Source: Galeruca laticollis
Lineage: Eukaryota > Arthropoda > Insecta > Coleoptera > Chrysomelidae
Length of the DNA: 64,000 nt
NCBI GenBank assembly: GCA_963921935.1
Contig: OY998180.1
Span: 195,217,044-195,281,043, forward strand
Direction: 5' to 3'
In this document: positions 35,301-46,218 of the stretch, piece after piece
Numbering within the stretch: position 1 is the stretch's first letter
How the letters are laid out: each line of letters begins with the position of its first letter
The notes under the pieces: model-generated
Told to the model about the DNA's origin: nothing
Database searches by the model: none
Seen by the model: only the letters and a program-made list of their open reading frames with translations
Position numbers and translations under genes: made by a program

Positions 35301-38026
35301 CGTTACGATTGGGGCGCTGACCCCAAAACCAATCTTATGTTCTACAGGGCCTATACGAGATCCATCTTGGATTATGGAAGTTTTTTATATGGCTCAGCCA
35401 CAAAATCTCGCTTAATCAAATTAGATAGAATACAATTCAAGGCTTTACGATTGATTTTAGGTGCTCTCAAATCCACACCTACTAACACACTGTTGGCTGA
35501 ATGTGGGGAACCTCCTTTACATCTGAGGCGCTTATTTCTTGCAGAAAAATTTATTCTTAAATGTACATCCAATAACCAAAAAGTACTTCTACAGAAGATA
35601 GGTCAATTATCAGTCAGCAACCTAACAGAAAAATGGTGGCTAAATAAAAATTCTCCAATTTTAGCTATTGCATATCCCAATACATCACACCTGTCAATTA
35701 GTAGAGACGAACAACGTGCTTTTCCAGCGCCTTATGACATATCTTTTTTTTCGTGTACAGTAGTTATACCTAATTACGACGTACCAAGTAGCTATTGCAC
35801 AACTATGGAAGAATACTTTGGAAAGCTGGGTAATCTCTGCAAAATATTTACAGACGGGTCCAAATCTTCTTTAGGTGTGGGATGTGCTGTATACATATCT
35901 AACGAGGAAACAACACTACAATATAAATTAAATTGTCATTGCTCAATCTTCACTGCAGAGCTATTGGCCATATATTATGCACTATATTGGGCTTTATACA
36001 GTAATCTCCGATATCAAAACTTTGTCATCCTTTCGGATTCCTAGTCAGCTTTAACAGCCACTAAAAACTCTGCAAGAAGTATATATCGCAATAGTATAAT
36101 CATAAAAATATTATGCATATTACTTGAATTAAGACAACTTAACAAGTCTGTAACGTTTATGTGGGTCAAAGGCCACTTTCAAATCTCTGGAAACGAAAAA
36201 GTTGATCAACTAGCGAAAGCCGCAGTTCTTTCCGGATCGGAAGATCTTTGTTTACCATGAAGTGACGTCATTTGCTCAAGAAAGGAGAGTATGAGACACA
36301 ATTTGGAAATAGAATGGTCACAATTCTGCAACAGAAGCAATAACTCGTACTGCAAAATACACCCCACTCTTCCATCCACAAGACTTGAGGAGCATAGTCA
36401 TCCTATAAGAAAGATTAACGCTATGTACTTCAGATGTCTCGTTAGTCATGCAACAGTACGCGCATACCTTTATAAAATTAAAATGAGCGACTCCGAATTG
36501 TGTGATTGTAATCAAAGTTATGATGATATTAATCATTGGATGTTTAGCTGTCAACATAATAGTCAAGCTACAAGATATCTGATGGAAACTCTGTCTATAG
36601 AAAAGTTTCTCTGCTATTTCTCAGTCGGCGACATACTATGGTTCGCACTATATTATGGGAATGTCTTAAACGTACCAAAAGAAAAATATAGAAATCAGTA
36701 CAACTGTATTTTAGATGTAGAATGGTAGAGTTTAGTTGTAGTATACCTATTGTCTTTCCTTTGTAACAATGATATACCCCCTTACCGTTGCCTTTATTGT
36801 GTGTTGTAAATAAAGTCGCTATGATGGGCACCTTAGCGTGAAACGAGTGTCCATGTCTATTATCCTTTCTTCTTCGTTTTCTACGAATTCTGTTGTATAG
36901 GGCAATGAATGATGTGTGACTTGGATATGAGTAAATATGTTTGCTGCGACATGTCCTTTGTTTCCCTTTTTATGTCATATTACTTATTTACTTATTTCGT
37001 GGCTGAATGGGATCCAACTCCCAAAGCCAATAAACGAGAAAAAAAAACACTAAAAACGTATGATGAACGTGTACACACTAACAGCAATAAAGGGTTTGTA
37101 TGACCCACAGACGCTTTCAAGTGACAGATCGTCGGTGATCTCTATATTGTTGACGTTTTTCGTTAAGCATAAACACAGTGATCTACTGAGGCCTGACGTA
37201 ACGTTACAGTATAATTCAAAGTAGAAGAAATAAATTGCAATAATTTTCGTTAAAAATTAGTTTATTGCTGTAGTACTATATTTTTCGGAAATAGCAAACG
37301 CGTACCAATATTGTAGAAGGGGATTTAGAAATATGTCTACATGCCTATTGTCCACTTTATAGCAAGTAGTGGAAAATAATGTATTATTAATCCAAATGTA
37401 TCATATCTTACACCGACGAATAAATATAGTGATGAAATTTTGGTCATGGAATAATTATCATCTAAGCTAAAATTTATTTAAAATTAACCAATAGCTTAAA
37501 TTTGTTAAAAAATAATACTTTACTGATACTCATTATATTTTATTTGGATATTGCAATAATATATGCTTACAATATTTTTTCAGGTTTAAGATTAGCTCGG
37601 TCACCAACAAAGCATCATAAACCATTGTTAGGAGGCTTACTATTTGGTGGTAACAACCCAATCGGACACGGTCCTCAAGGCGGTGTAACTGGTCATGGCC
37701 CACAGGGAATAGTAAATAATAACTATGTAACAAATATTAATAATTACGGGCCTGGGGGTCATGGAGGCCATGGACACGAAGCGAGTTTTGCAGGAAGTGC
37801 TGCGTTTGCAGGAGGTCACGGTGGCCAATCACAAAGTCAAGCTGCAGCTTTTTCCATAGGTCCAGCTGGGGCTGCTTTTTCCCAAAGTCAAGCACAAAGT
37901 GGACACGGGAGAGGTGGATTCTTTGATTTGTGAGTTTCATTTTGTATTACAATAAATATTAATATTCCAATTTCAATTTGGGAACTCAAATAAAATATTT
38001 TTTTTATTTACAGGCTTGACTATTAG
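29396..38026 (+). CDS. Small secreted Gly/His/Gln-rich protein, three exons
   Basis: Exons 29396-29486, 37584-37929 and 38014-38026 join in phase to 149 codons plus stop. Exon 1 encodes a signal peptide: MKVPS, then IIVFICVFGFNCLHG, with a likely cut after the small residues near 20-21. Exon 2 encodes a low-complexity mature chain with GHGPQG repeats, GGHGGHGHE and Ala/Gln/Ser runs, suggestive of a cuticular, silk-like or antimicrobial secreted protein. The family is not identified. The donor GTGAGT at 37930 also encodes a stop if unspliced; splicing gives a C-terminus in FFDLLDY. A polyadenylation signal AATAAA is at 38072. Intron 1 is 8.1 kb and holds a hAT gene, a non-LTR element and an LTR. 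Confidence 0.75.
29703..31980 (-). mobile_element. hAT element (Charlie/ZBED-like), 3' terminus recognisable
   Basis: The low-coordinate end has the typical terminus CTGGGGTTCTCAAACTGTGG followed by the dyad GGGTCGCGACCC. The matching terminus beyond the transposase start was not found up to 32250, so the other end is lost or diverged. It carries one intact transposase ORF and lies in intron 1 of the secreted-protein gene. Confidence 0.6.
29861..31726 (-). CDS. Intact hAT transposase-like protein, BED finger plus hAT core (621 aa)
   Basis: Single uninterrupted ORF. Residues ~50-80 form a BED/C2H2-type finger (CVVCSEVLSAESMKPSKMKRH...H). The RNase H-like core has Asp in FFAIQLDESTDVANCAQFLC (about 190-210) and in SICIDGAMALTGKKSGL (about 260-275). 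The C-terminus has the dimerisation region with the acidic SRSYNCEQGFSIM (about 570-590). It belongs to the ZBED5/SCAND3/ZMYM6-like branch frequent in insects and vertebrates. The intact frame implies recent arrival or host use. The nested minus orientation in an intron argues for an insertion rather than a host gene. Confidence 0.8.
   Translation of the reverse strand: MLLERSKVAMDTFLIRPSSSSDASASECGKTKFRKYDQSYIQFGFTELANKPQCVVCSEVLSAESMKPSKMKRHLETKHFALKDKPVEFFQRKLLSLRSQQVNITDLANVNKNALKASYEVALKIAKKGKPHTIAEELILPAAIDMVSNIISPQDAEKLKKIPLSNDTISRRICDMAEAVQNQLKKQIKDSTFFAIQLDESTDVANCAQFLCFIRYDYGDAIHENILFCKPLPNNTTGESLYKVFVEATEPFELDWKKCVSICIDGAMALTGKKSGLIARLKSFIPNASWVHCFLHRQALAAKKIPDELRQVLNEAVKIVNYIKSRPLQSRLFNNLREEVGALHKHLLFHTEVRWLSRGNVLSRLFGLKSEMLLFLVDSKPELSTFFSDEKWLVKLAYLADIFSHLNILNLSLQGPDKNMLYAQDRVNAFVKKLSVWNARVKKEDFENFTLTQEFVEYLSSINATSPDTSSLCLLVSSHFEGLIEQLTHYIPNKDTSGVLWVVNPFSDQVVTQAELTARQHDQLIEISSDQSAKLTFNSACIDKFWIGIKNEYPELSTKTLQTLMPFSRSYNCEQGFSIMVNIKTKSRNRLTLENDILLCITKLNPGIKKLVNSKQAHIFH
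32614..36728 (+). pseudogene. ORF2: AP endonuclease, reverse transcriptase, RNase H
   Basis: The endonuclease is open at 32614-33051 (IVQWNAKSLNSNK, ALISETWYKP, IIGGDFNAHHGIWG) and continues to a SDHFPIRI block near 33238. RT blocks: PIPKLNDSSALRPIALMS (34032), FGFRRKRGTVDCIAH (34170), DLPQGSVLSPLLFNL (34384) and the active-site box as YEDD (34478), where one Ala is replaced by Glu. RNase H lies at 35850-36260 with IFTDGSKSS, AELLAIYYAL, ILSDS and a GNEKVDQLAK end. The tail ends in CDCNQSYDDINHWMFSC. Stops at 33925, 34131, 34325 and 36042 disable it. Confidence 0.85.
34507..34999 (+). mobile_element. Solo LTR, 493 bp, 5-bp TSD TGTAA
   Basis: Inserted right after the YEDD box of the non-LTR reverse transcriptase. 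The direct repeat TGTAA (34502-34506 and 35000-35004) flanks it. The insert begins TGTTATTC and ends GTAACAATA, with short internal repeats of CTAATTTATTTAAAC type and a TATATA box near 34752. Frame continuity of the RT across the insertion supports the borders. Gypsy or BEL/Pao cannot be told apart from the LTR alone. Confidence 0.7.
36841..37583. other. Intron sequence before exon 2 of the secreted-protein gene
   Basis: AT-rich; only short chance ORFs. The 3' splice site at 37581-37583 (CAG) is preceded by a T-rich tract. Nothing else recognised. Confidence 0.5.
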
Positions 38027-38079
38027 ATGTGAATATGTGATATTAATTTTAAGTACTTATTTGTTGTTTTTAATAAAGT

Positions 38080-39100
38080 TTTATATAATAGTATGTGTTT
38101 TATTTAATCTTCTATCTTTTGAAATTTAAGATCTTCCATTATACAATCATCAACGATATGTGTCTTTCACTTTGTTGGTCAATGCCACCAACGATTTGAA
38201 TCAGTTAAATGAAAGTTAACATTTTTCTCTGGCTACTGGTAGACTCTATGTGTGGATTTGAATCCGAAAGGCTGAGCATAATCGAGTCTTTATCGTCAAG
38301 GACGGCTTGTTCATTACTTAAAGAACTACTTTCAGGGTTGGACTCCGAGCTACAACTACGTTTAGGTACTAGTAATTCATTTATCCCTGATCCTTCTGCA
38401 GTCGCTTTACTGTCAAATTTAGGTATTTTTGAGGTTATAAAAAATGTGTCTAGTCTAGAAGTTTTTTATCATGATTTAGAAACAGCATCATCTTTTGCCT
38501 TTTTTAACTTACGCTTGAAAGCATCACTCGCTGAGTGCAAATTTTGTTAGTACTGGGAGAAGGAAATTAAAGTAGGCCTTCGTACTTTGTTTACTTCTCA
38601 TTTACTCACATTTTCACAACAACGTCAACAACTCACTGAATGACTGAACTGTTACTGTAACATCTTAAAAAAGGTACTGTAATATACACGAATTCTACAG
38701 ATTAAACGTAACAACATATTTAAAACGCAAATCAAGTTTCAACCAAAGCCCTAGAGGGGTGCCGATCACTAACTGTTGAGCATGCAGAGTGTTCGATTCG
38801 ATTAGATTTAAAATCTCTTTATTTACGATAGATTTAACAAGCTCTTATACAACAAAATTCAAGAATAAAAGAAAAATGCCGGTGGTCTGGCGATTCTTGA
38901 ATTCGATGCGTGCTTCGTCCCTGAGAGTTCTGTGGCTCCTTGTGTTCACCGCATTATCCATAGGTTGTGATTATTCGAATAACTTTGTCCCCGGTATATA
39001 TTTCTCGCTCCTACGAAATTTCGGCTGGGTTTTCCCTGAAAAACAGCTGAAAAACAGGGTCTCAACAATTGATCGGGTTCTTAGATTTTGAGGAGAGCAA
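38080..39100. other. Region between the secreted-protein gene and a non-LTR element
   Basis: A 113-codon plus-strand opening (38209-38550) and a 100-codon one (38789-39091) have no recognisable features. On the minus strand 38205-38470 a Ser-rich segment (KRSCSSESNPESSSLSNEQA) resembles the linker of hAT-type transposases, but has stops. Probably decayed transposon DNA. Confidence 0.3.
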
Positions 39101-39227
39101 CATGGCAGATGTAGATTATGGTTTATTTGAAGTATTGGAAGCCGGGGGATCACTCAGTCCAGTGTAAAGGGCCGGGCTGAAATAATTCCCCGCTTTTGTT
39201 TGTTGGGTTTGTGGAATACCAATCAAG

Positions 39228-41701
39228 TTATACTGATAGCGTACCATGCAGAAGCCTACACCCACTATCATGAGTTGCTTCTGCGCGATTTACGGCTTTG
39301 AGAGCTAATCGAAGATTTTCTGGCAGACATTTTTCGTAGAAGTTTGTAGAAACTGCAGTTACGAAGTCTTTGATAGTGGGTAGTTCGGCTTTATCATGTA
39401 GCCACGATGTTTTTGGTAAATAAGGATAAGGTACTTGGTGTTTAATAGCCATTCTCAGACACTTGTTTTGTACCACCTGCAGGGAGTGAAAATTGCGTTT
39501 TGTCCCTGTGAGGTAAACTGGTGCTGAAAAAGTGAGTATGGGGCGTATTATTTGTTTGTAGATTGTTATTTTGTTTTTGGTTGAAAGTTTGCTTTGTTTA
39601 CAAATGAATGGATATAGCTGGCCCATTGCACTCTTAGCTTTTCGGACTTGTGTGCTAATACGCGCATTTGCATTGGTGTTCCCTTGAATTGTATAACCTA
39701 AATATTTTAATGTTGAGCTGGGGGTAATATAATGTCCGTTTATACAAAGCTGAGATTGCAGTCGACTATTTTTGGTTGTTCTCCTCCTGAGTAATAAATA
39801 CTCTGTTTTTGAGGCATTAATTGTGAGTTTCTGATCGTTAAAATAAGGTAAAATTTTTGTGTTTAAGTGTGTTTGTAGTGTGTTAAGTGCATGATCTGGA
39901 TTCTTTGCCAATGTTACAAAACAGGTGTCATCGGCATACATAGCAGTTAAAATATTAGGGGTGGTAGGGATGTCATGGATGAATATTGAATAAAGCAAAG
40001 GTGAAAGTACTGATCTCTGCGGGACTCCTGCCTGTATGCGGTAGGGCCCGGCCAGGTTTCCTTCTATTTTTGAATAAAATTTTCTATTTGAAAGATATGA
40101 ATTTAATATTTTGATTAAATAAATAGGGGTTTTTATTTTTATAAGTTTATAAATTAGTCTGGTTGTTTGTTAGCTTTTGGTATTGGAAGAATGTTGGCTA
40201 TTTTGAGCATATCAGGATAGTGGCCGGATTTAATGATAAAATTAGCAATATATAATAGTTGGACTATTGCTTTTCTAGGGAGGTTTTTGATTAAAATATT
40301 GTGAATGCCGTCGTGCCCTGGCGCCGTTTTATTTTTCAATTGACAGATTATTTCTTGTAATTCGGTATATGAAACAGGATTATCTGAATTTGTTGAATTT
40401 ATGTTTTGAAAATATTGTTTGACTGCCTTTTCGATAGTCTTATGCTGAATTGAATTATGACAATTATTAATAAAATTATTTTGAAAGTATTCTCCAAATA
40501 ATTCTGCAATATTTTTCATGTCGGTGTAAGTATGGCCATTTAGTTCAATTTTATTAATTTGTTTCCGCTTCCTTCTAAACTATTTAGAGATTTTCTCGAT
40601 AAGGAGTTGTCTTCCGGTTTCAAAGTTTTAAGAAAAGATTCCCATTTAAAGTTTTTAACTCTTTAATTAGCGAGTTAATTAAGTTTTGATATTGTTTAAG
40701 GATGTTTCTGTCCTCTTCTGATCTGGACTGTTGCCACCTTTTTCTAATTTTATTTTTGTTATTTATAATTTTAACGATATAGTCCGGTAATGTGTTAGGT
40801 GTAGATAAATTTGGTTTTACGGAGGTAGAAATATTCCTAGCTGAAATTATGGTTTCCTGAAGTGATTTTATTCTATTAATTAATTGTTCTGCGTTTTCAA
40901 TGTTATTTGTTAAAATAGTGTTTTTATTAATGTAGTTTCTAAAGCTAGACCAATTTGTGGAATTATAATCGAAGGACTTAGTGAGAGGGTTGATTATTTG
41001 ATGGGGTAGTTTGAGGATAATTTGGACGGGATCATGATCTGAGTTGAGGTCTGTGAGAGTTTTAATGCTTGAAATATTATTAATATTTCTACCAATTGCT
41101 AAGTCGATAGTGCTGGGGGCGTGTGGTTCGAAAAGGGAAAATGGGTTGGGTATTCGGGTGCAAAAATATTGCAATCTGAATTATCACAGAATCTTTGGAG
41201 AGTACTTCCGTTTTTATTAGGATGCGACGCGTAATAATTGTCCCATAAGGGATGTTTACAATTTAAATATTCCATTAACAAAACCTTATTGTGTGTTTTC
41301 AAAATATTAAAAAAGTCAGATTCTTTTAAATTTTTAAAAGGCGAATTATAAGCTCCGACTATTTTGATTTTGTTTTCAAGAAGAATCGAGATATGCTCAA
41401 TGGATGAATTATTGTGTTGAAGGGATTTGAAATTGATGGCCTTTTTGATTAACAGAATGATACCGCCCCCTCTGGCATGGTGCGGTCTTGTCTAAGTAGA
41501 CTAATCTAGGATTTTTAGTTTGAAAGATTTATTTGGTTTTAGGAACGTCTCGGTTAGAATGAGAATGTCGGGTTTGTGAATATCGAGAAAATGTCTGATT
41601 AAGTGGAGTTTCAAAAGAACTCCTTGTATATTACAGAATATAATTTTGAAATTTGATCGTTTTTGAGAGCCTGTTTTACCACCTACCTGCCTAGAAGTCA
41701 T
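39228..41701 (-). pseudogene. ORF2: AP endonuclease and reverse transcriptase, frameshifted
   Basis: Endonuclease pieces at 41701-41501 (IIFCNIQGVLLKLHLIRHFL, ILILTETFLKP), 41302-41099 and 41174-40620 (LNSDHDPVQIIL). RT pieces at 40519-40154 (NKTAPGHDGIHNILIKNLP, ANILPIPKANKQPD) and 39998-39228 (AMYADDTCFVTLA, with the catalytic box intact). No RNase H follows. At least four frame breaks and a missing piece between 40150 and 40000 make it inactive. Confidence 0.85.
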
Positions 41702-43877
41702 AGCTGTCTATACCGGCAACAAAGTTATTGTAAATGGTGAATTTTTCAAGTTTTGTCTTCGCCGCTCTCATCCGTTCAGTTAGGTCCGAAACTGCTCTCA
41801 TAAGTTCATCAAGATTGATCAGCTGTTGCAATTCTTGAAATTTATTGTTTAATTCCGTGAAGTTGTTCAAATTTATTGCGTTGTTAGCCAAAGTATTTTT
41901 GTTTGTATCATTGCTAGAAGCAATTTGTGGGGTATTGTTACGAAGAGTTTTGGAGGGGAGGCAGGGAAATTCGGTAAGATTGTTGTTGGGACAAGTCCAT
42001 GGATTTGTAGTGGGGATGGGGGCTGGAATGAACTTGTTAGCATTTGGCTTTGGTTTATGGTTGATTGCTCGTTTTTCTTCTAGCCATGTTCGTCGTTTAA
42101 CATACTCAGGGCATACATCAGCGTTGGCCGGGTGGTCTCCGCCCCATTTTGCGCATCGGGCTGGTGTGGACCTCTGTTTGGGGCATTCTGGTGTCAAGTG
42201 ATTGCCGGCGCACTTCAGGCATCTCGGTGATCGGCCGCAGTTGGATGTGGCGTGGCCCCACAGCTGGCAGATGTGACATTATATAATTGGTTTCCCTTGA
42301 CGTCTGTGTTCTCACTGTACTCTCGTATGTTCTATTATTTTTACATTTTTGTTAAGATAATCCAAAGTAATTTTGGAATCAGTTATGACGAAGTACAGGG
42401 GCCGTCCTTTGGTGCTCATTCTATAGGTGTCTTTAATTGTGATCTTGTAAATCTTCTCCAATTCTTCTTTAATGTCACTAATTTGTAAACCCTCTGCAAG
42501 GCCACCTAAGACAAAGGCGTGGGATTTATCTTCTCGTTTTGTATATGAGTGGAATTGTACTTTCTCTGTTCGTAAGGTTTGCTTCAACTTCTCAAAGTCT
42601 TCAGTATCTTTAGTGAATACAATAGATGATTTATTTGTATATTTGATTTCAAAGTCTTTTTTGACGTCCTCTTTTAATTTCGTAATCATAGCTCTGTGCG
42701 CTGCTACGTTACCCTCAATTACTATAGGAGGGCAGGATGAAGATTTCTTTGAAACTTTTTTCGGGTTTTCTTTGGGCCGGCAACTTCTTCTTCTTCGGAG
42801 TGTGAAGTTTCAGGATTGAGTTTTCTAAACGTCTTTTTCTTTCTTTTCCTTTGTGTATTGATTTGCGTGATTTCGTCGTCTGATTGGTCCGTTAAAGACT
42901 CATATCTATTAGTTGTTGTAATTTTTTGTTTAAGCGGAATTTGTTTAATGATTTTATTGAAGGAAGTAACTTTTTTGGGTATCTCGAAACCAGGAGGGAT
43001 GGTATCCATTTGGGTAGAATGTTCGGTTTGCGGAATAGTAATTATCGCATTTAAATCTGTCCATCTGTCATTTTTAATGTTCTAGCAGTTATTTGTTGTT
43101 ATTATTAACGTTTTGTAGACACTTTTCTATTGTGTATTCTATACACTTTTTAGTGTCTTGTTCTAGACACTTTTCTTCTAATTCTATACACTTTTCTTTC
43201 TGTACATCTGATTGTTTAGTCGTTGTGGCTTCACTATGAGTATTGGAAGTGTTAGTTATACACTTGTTTAATAACGAAAAGTCGATTTGAGCGATAACTT
43301 CGTCAGGAATATTAATTTTCTCAACTATCTTTGAATAATTTAAATTGTCTATTTCGAACGATATGTCATCTGGAGATGTCGAATCCTCATTTAAATATAC
43401 TAGTTTTAGAAAAAATTTATTTTTAATCTTTAATTCTTCCTTTTTATTTCTAATTCGCTCAAGTTCTTTTTGATATATATAGAGCCAGATTCCCCTATGC
43501 TGGCTGCAGGGTGACGTGGTTCGTCGTCTACAATCAGGTGATCGGGATCCCTGTCACTTTTTTGTTATTTAGCTTTGAGTGGAATGTTTTGGTAGTTTTT
43601 TATGTTTTTTAATAATCTTATGATAGGACGTACCTTTATATTTTGCTGATTTTGTAGACGTTTTCACAGTCACTACCGCTTTTTGACCACTCACTATTTT
43701 ATTTGAAGACAAGTTATCACTTGTGAAAAGCTCGGGCTTTTTAACATTTAGAGTATGAATCTTTTCCCTGAGTCGACGAGTATACTCAGTGGTAAACGGG
43801 ATGGTCCCCGTTGTTGGAGGAGAAGGCAGCGTAAAATCAATGAGACTTCTCAAGGATTCTCTTGACAAACTCTTCAA
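41691..43877 (-). pseudogene. ORF1 (gag): basic N-term, Lys/Glu/Cys repeats, PRE_C2HC and zinc knuckles
   Basis: Starts near 43877 with a basic Ser/Arg-rich head. A middle frame at about 43480-43100 contains a repeated Lys-Cys-Ile/Leu-Glu pattern (EKCIELEEKCLEQDT). 43009-42722 is acidic/basic low complexity. 42689-42312 has the PRE_C2HC-type fold motif (FHSYTKREDKSHAFVLGGLA). 42315-42118 has CCHC knuckles, and 42197-41691 the tail. Frame shifts separate the pieces. Confidence 0.65.
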
Positions 43878-44164
43878 GATTTATAGATAATTTAAAAGAA
43901 AAAACAATTTAATAACCAAATGTAAACTTTAACTACTGTTACACCAAAGTTTGACTTGCAAGTCTGGAAGTCGGGAAGTGGGGAAGTGCAGAGTGTTATT
44001 CCGTCCTGCTCTTCTCATATCGGTAGACAATTTCGGCAAATTTCGGTAGATCAAATGTACATACACACTTTCAAATTTGAAATAAAATGAGGCAATTTTG
44101 TTTTTTAAATTTATTAAAGTGTATATTTCAAATTGAAATTAATAATATAAAAATTATTGTTTCA

Positions 44165-44452
44165 ATTGTCTCGCCCCAGACAAATTAACACTAAAGTCGG
44201 TGATTCTCAGCTGTTTGCGAGCAATTTTTAATTTATCACAATGAAATTTAGAATTTTTATGTTTAATTAAAGAATCTTTTCCACTGGAAATGTTAATGTC
44301 TTTGTCACAGCTGTTGCACCTGGCAAATTTTTTTCTTTTTTGCTTCTACATAGCCATCCCTTAAATTCATCAATTTTCTCCCATTCTTCTTTGTAATTTT
44401 GGGTATATTTTGTTTTTTTTTGGCCTAGAAGGCTAGAAGGATTCACTGACAC
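44165..44452 (-). pseudogene. hAT-type transposase N-terminal finger remnant
   Basis: The minus-strand frame 44452-44267 gives KYTQNYKEEWEKIDEFKGWL. After a slip in an A-rich run the second frame gives FARCNSCDKDINISSGKDSL then KHKNSKFHCDK. This order (Trp-rich lead-in, CxxC, Hx5H-type) is the zinc finger that opens many hAT/ZMYM-like transposases. No core domain remains. Confidence 0.5.
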
Positions 44453-44459
44453 TAGTGTC

Positions 44460-45539
44460 AGTAATCATTTTTTAATTTAGGCTCTAAATAACTTAATGAA
44501 TTATTCTTCAACAATACTTGAAGCAGTAGATATACAAATTTAACGCGAGTAAAATGACGCAGAAACCGCCACTAGCTAAATTTATAATCTCATGCCTGAC
44601 ACGTCACATATCAGTTTTGAGGGACTCCCTCATTTATTCGACAGTAATTCAAAGAAAATACCCTGTTACAAATTATTCAGACGACAAAAATTTTCAAATC
44701 TCTGTAAATAAAAATTACAGCAACTGATCAATAGATGTCGTGAGAAGATCTATGCTTTCAAGTCTATCAATATTATTAAAAAAATCGTTTTTAAATAGAA
44801 CTTGTTTTATTAATTAAATACATTTTTTCAGTAAAAAATTAGGATATTGAACAATTTTTAAGAATCGGTTGATTCAATGACCATTTCGGTAGGTAGTCTT
44901 GAAATTCAGTAGATCTACCGCAAAATCGGTACACGGAACATTCCTGAGCATGCAGACTACTGACGTACCTCTCGGAAACGATCGTTTTTGCTCGGATGTT
45001 CCACTCATGAAGTTCAACCAACGATAGTTTTCTGTTCACATTCACATACTACCTCATGAACACTACCCCTCCCCTCTCCCTTACCTTTTACTGTGAGATC
45101 TTAAGAAATAAAAAAATTTGGTAGACACAAAAAATAACGCCAAAATAAATAATCAGTTACACTGTTGTGTTTTTTATGCTTTCAGTCTGTCTATGTCGTA
45201 TGCCTTGAACATTAAACAACTCGTTGTAAATTAACTTGAGGAAAGCCTTTTTTAATTTTTCCATTTACGGCCCCCTAAGACCTGCGGCCTCTAGGCAGTT
45301 GCCTATCGTGCCTACTGGGTAATCCGCCTCTGTTAATACGTCAAATAGTTTTTAAGTATTGGGCACAAATATTTTTTAAATCTTTAATACGCTGTAACTA
45401 AGTTAGGAGACACATTTATCTAAGTGGTTAAATCTTAATATTTTGAGCTCAACCGTTAAAATATTTCCAATTATTAATTAAACACCCTACATATGACCTC
45501 CTCCACAATAGTTTACAGAAAGTGGTAAATGATAAATCA
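44460..45539. other. Left flank of the Polinton: no gene recognised
   Basis: AT-rich with scattered chance ORFs. No repeat or gene signature that I can support. It ends in the target-site copy GTTCCT (45540-45545). Confidence 0.5.
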
Positions 45540-45545
45540 GTTCCT

Positions 45546-46006
45546 AGTAGATATACTAAGCCGGTTCTGGGACGGAAGTCGGCCATGTTGGATTTCGTTG
45601 ACTGTGCGCGCGCACCGGAAGTGGCATCCATCTTGTGTCAATGGCGGACGTGTTGGTGTGTCGTATCCATCTTGTGTCAATGGCGGGTCGTTGGCGAGTA
45701 TTTCGAATGTCGCGACTGTGACGGCATCCATCTTCTGTGACGTCAATCATGGTCCATCCACATGTGTGACGTAGCACTTCCAATTTGGTGGGTTGTGTCG
45801 TTGGCGGGTGATTCGAATGTCGCGACGGCATCTTCTGTGACGTCAGTAAAATCCCTACGGCATCCATCTTCTGTGACGTCAATCGTGGTCCACCACAACA
45901 CTTCCAATTTATAAAATTGAAAAAATGGTCGACCGTGAGATTCGAACTCACGACACACACAGCGACTTTCTCGTTCCTAACACAGTCCCTAACCGTTGCG
46001 CTATCG
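45546..46006 (+). repeat. Left terminal inverted repeat, 461 bp
   Basis: Mirrors 62067-62527. It contains three TGACGTCA palindromes (45738, 45838, 45874), a TGCGCGCGCA palindrome (45605), two copies of CATCCATCTTGTGTCAATGG, three of the CATC-TTCTGTGACGTCA type and two TCGAATGTCGCGAC blocks. Its inner 81 bp are a tRNA-like module on the minus strand. ORFs across the repeat look non-coding. Confidence 0.97.
45926..46006 (-). ncRNA. tRNA-like Pol III module in the left inverted repeat
   Basis: Minus strand. A-box match TAGCGCAACGG, B-box match GTTCGAATC inside a perfect 5-bp T-arm stem (GTGAG/CTCAC), a GGTCGACCA 3' end, then a T6 terminator. No matching 5' acceptor strand, so it is not a canonical tRNA gene. 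It is identical to the right copy at 62067-62147. Confidence 0.65.
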
Positions 46007-46178
46007 CAGGGGGTGAGAAAAATAATAATTACAAAGACAGTATTTAATGGATTAATGGGGAGGTGTGAGGGGTTTTATAACAAATTTCTTCACAGGTCTT
46101 TATGAGAAAAAACCGTTCCGTCCGACTAGGAGGTTGAGACATTATTGTGTGTGTGTGTGTGTGTGGAGATACACAAAA

Positions 46179-46212
46179 TATAGGACACTAATATATCTGT
46201 AAACGAATCAGT
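46179..46212 (+). promoter_or_regulatory. TATA-Inr promoter of the left plus-strand genes
   Basis: TATAG at 46179 and TCAGT at 46208-46212 (A at 46210, 31 nt apart). The first ATG (46219) is only 9 nt downstream. A (GT)n run lies just upstream (about 46147-46165). Confidence 0.55.
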
Positions 46213-46218
46213 TGTAGT

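Larger units (their letters stand above)
32230..36840 (+). mobile_element. Non-LTR retrotransposon with endonuclease, RT and RNase H (I-group-like), degraded
   Basis: A gag-like tail (to 32596) is followed 18 nt later by ORF2 (32614-36728) with APE endonuclease, RT, RNase H and a C-terminal Cys/His motif. It has several stops and is split by a solo LTR (34507-34999). The 3' UTR continues to roughly 36840; no clear tail or target duplication was found. Confidence 0.7.
39100..43877 (-). mobile_element. Second Jockey-like non-LTR retrotransposon
   Basis: Minus strand. ORF1 (gag) runs from about 43877 to 41691 and ORF2 from 41701 to 39228, overlapping by 11 nt. The 3' UTR continues to about 39100. 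Broken by frameshifts. It is distinct from the element at 16480-22858: different gag layout (PRE_C2HC plus knuckles) and a longer coiled-coil N-terminus. Confidence 0.7.

Noticed and set aside
38789..39091. 100-codon plus-strand ORF with a hydrophobic stretch
   Set aside because: No homology, no promoter or splice signals, and it lies in decayed transposon DNA by the end of a non-LTR element.
45556..45960. 134-codon ORF on the minus strand, repeated identically at 62113-62517
   Set aside because: It lies wholly in the terminal inverted repeat, is built from the repeated TGACGTCA units and crosses the tRNA-like module; identity is due to the repeat, not coding.
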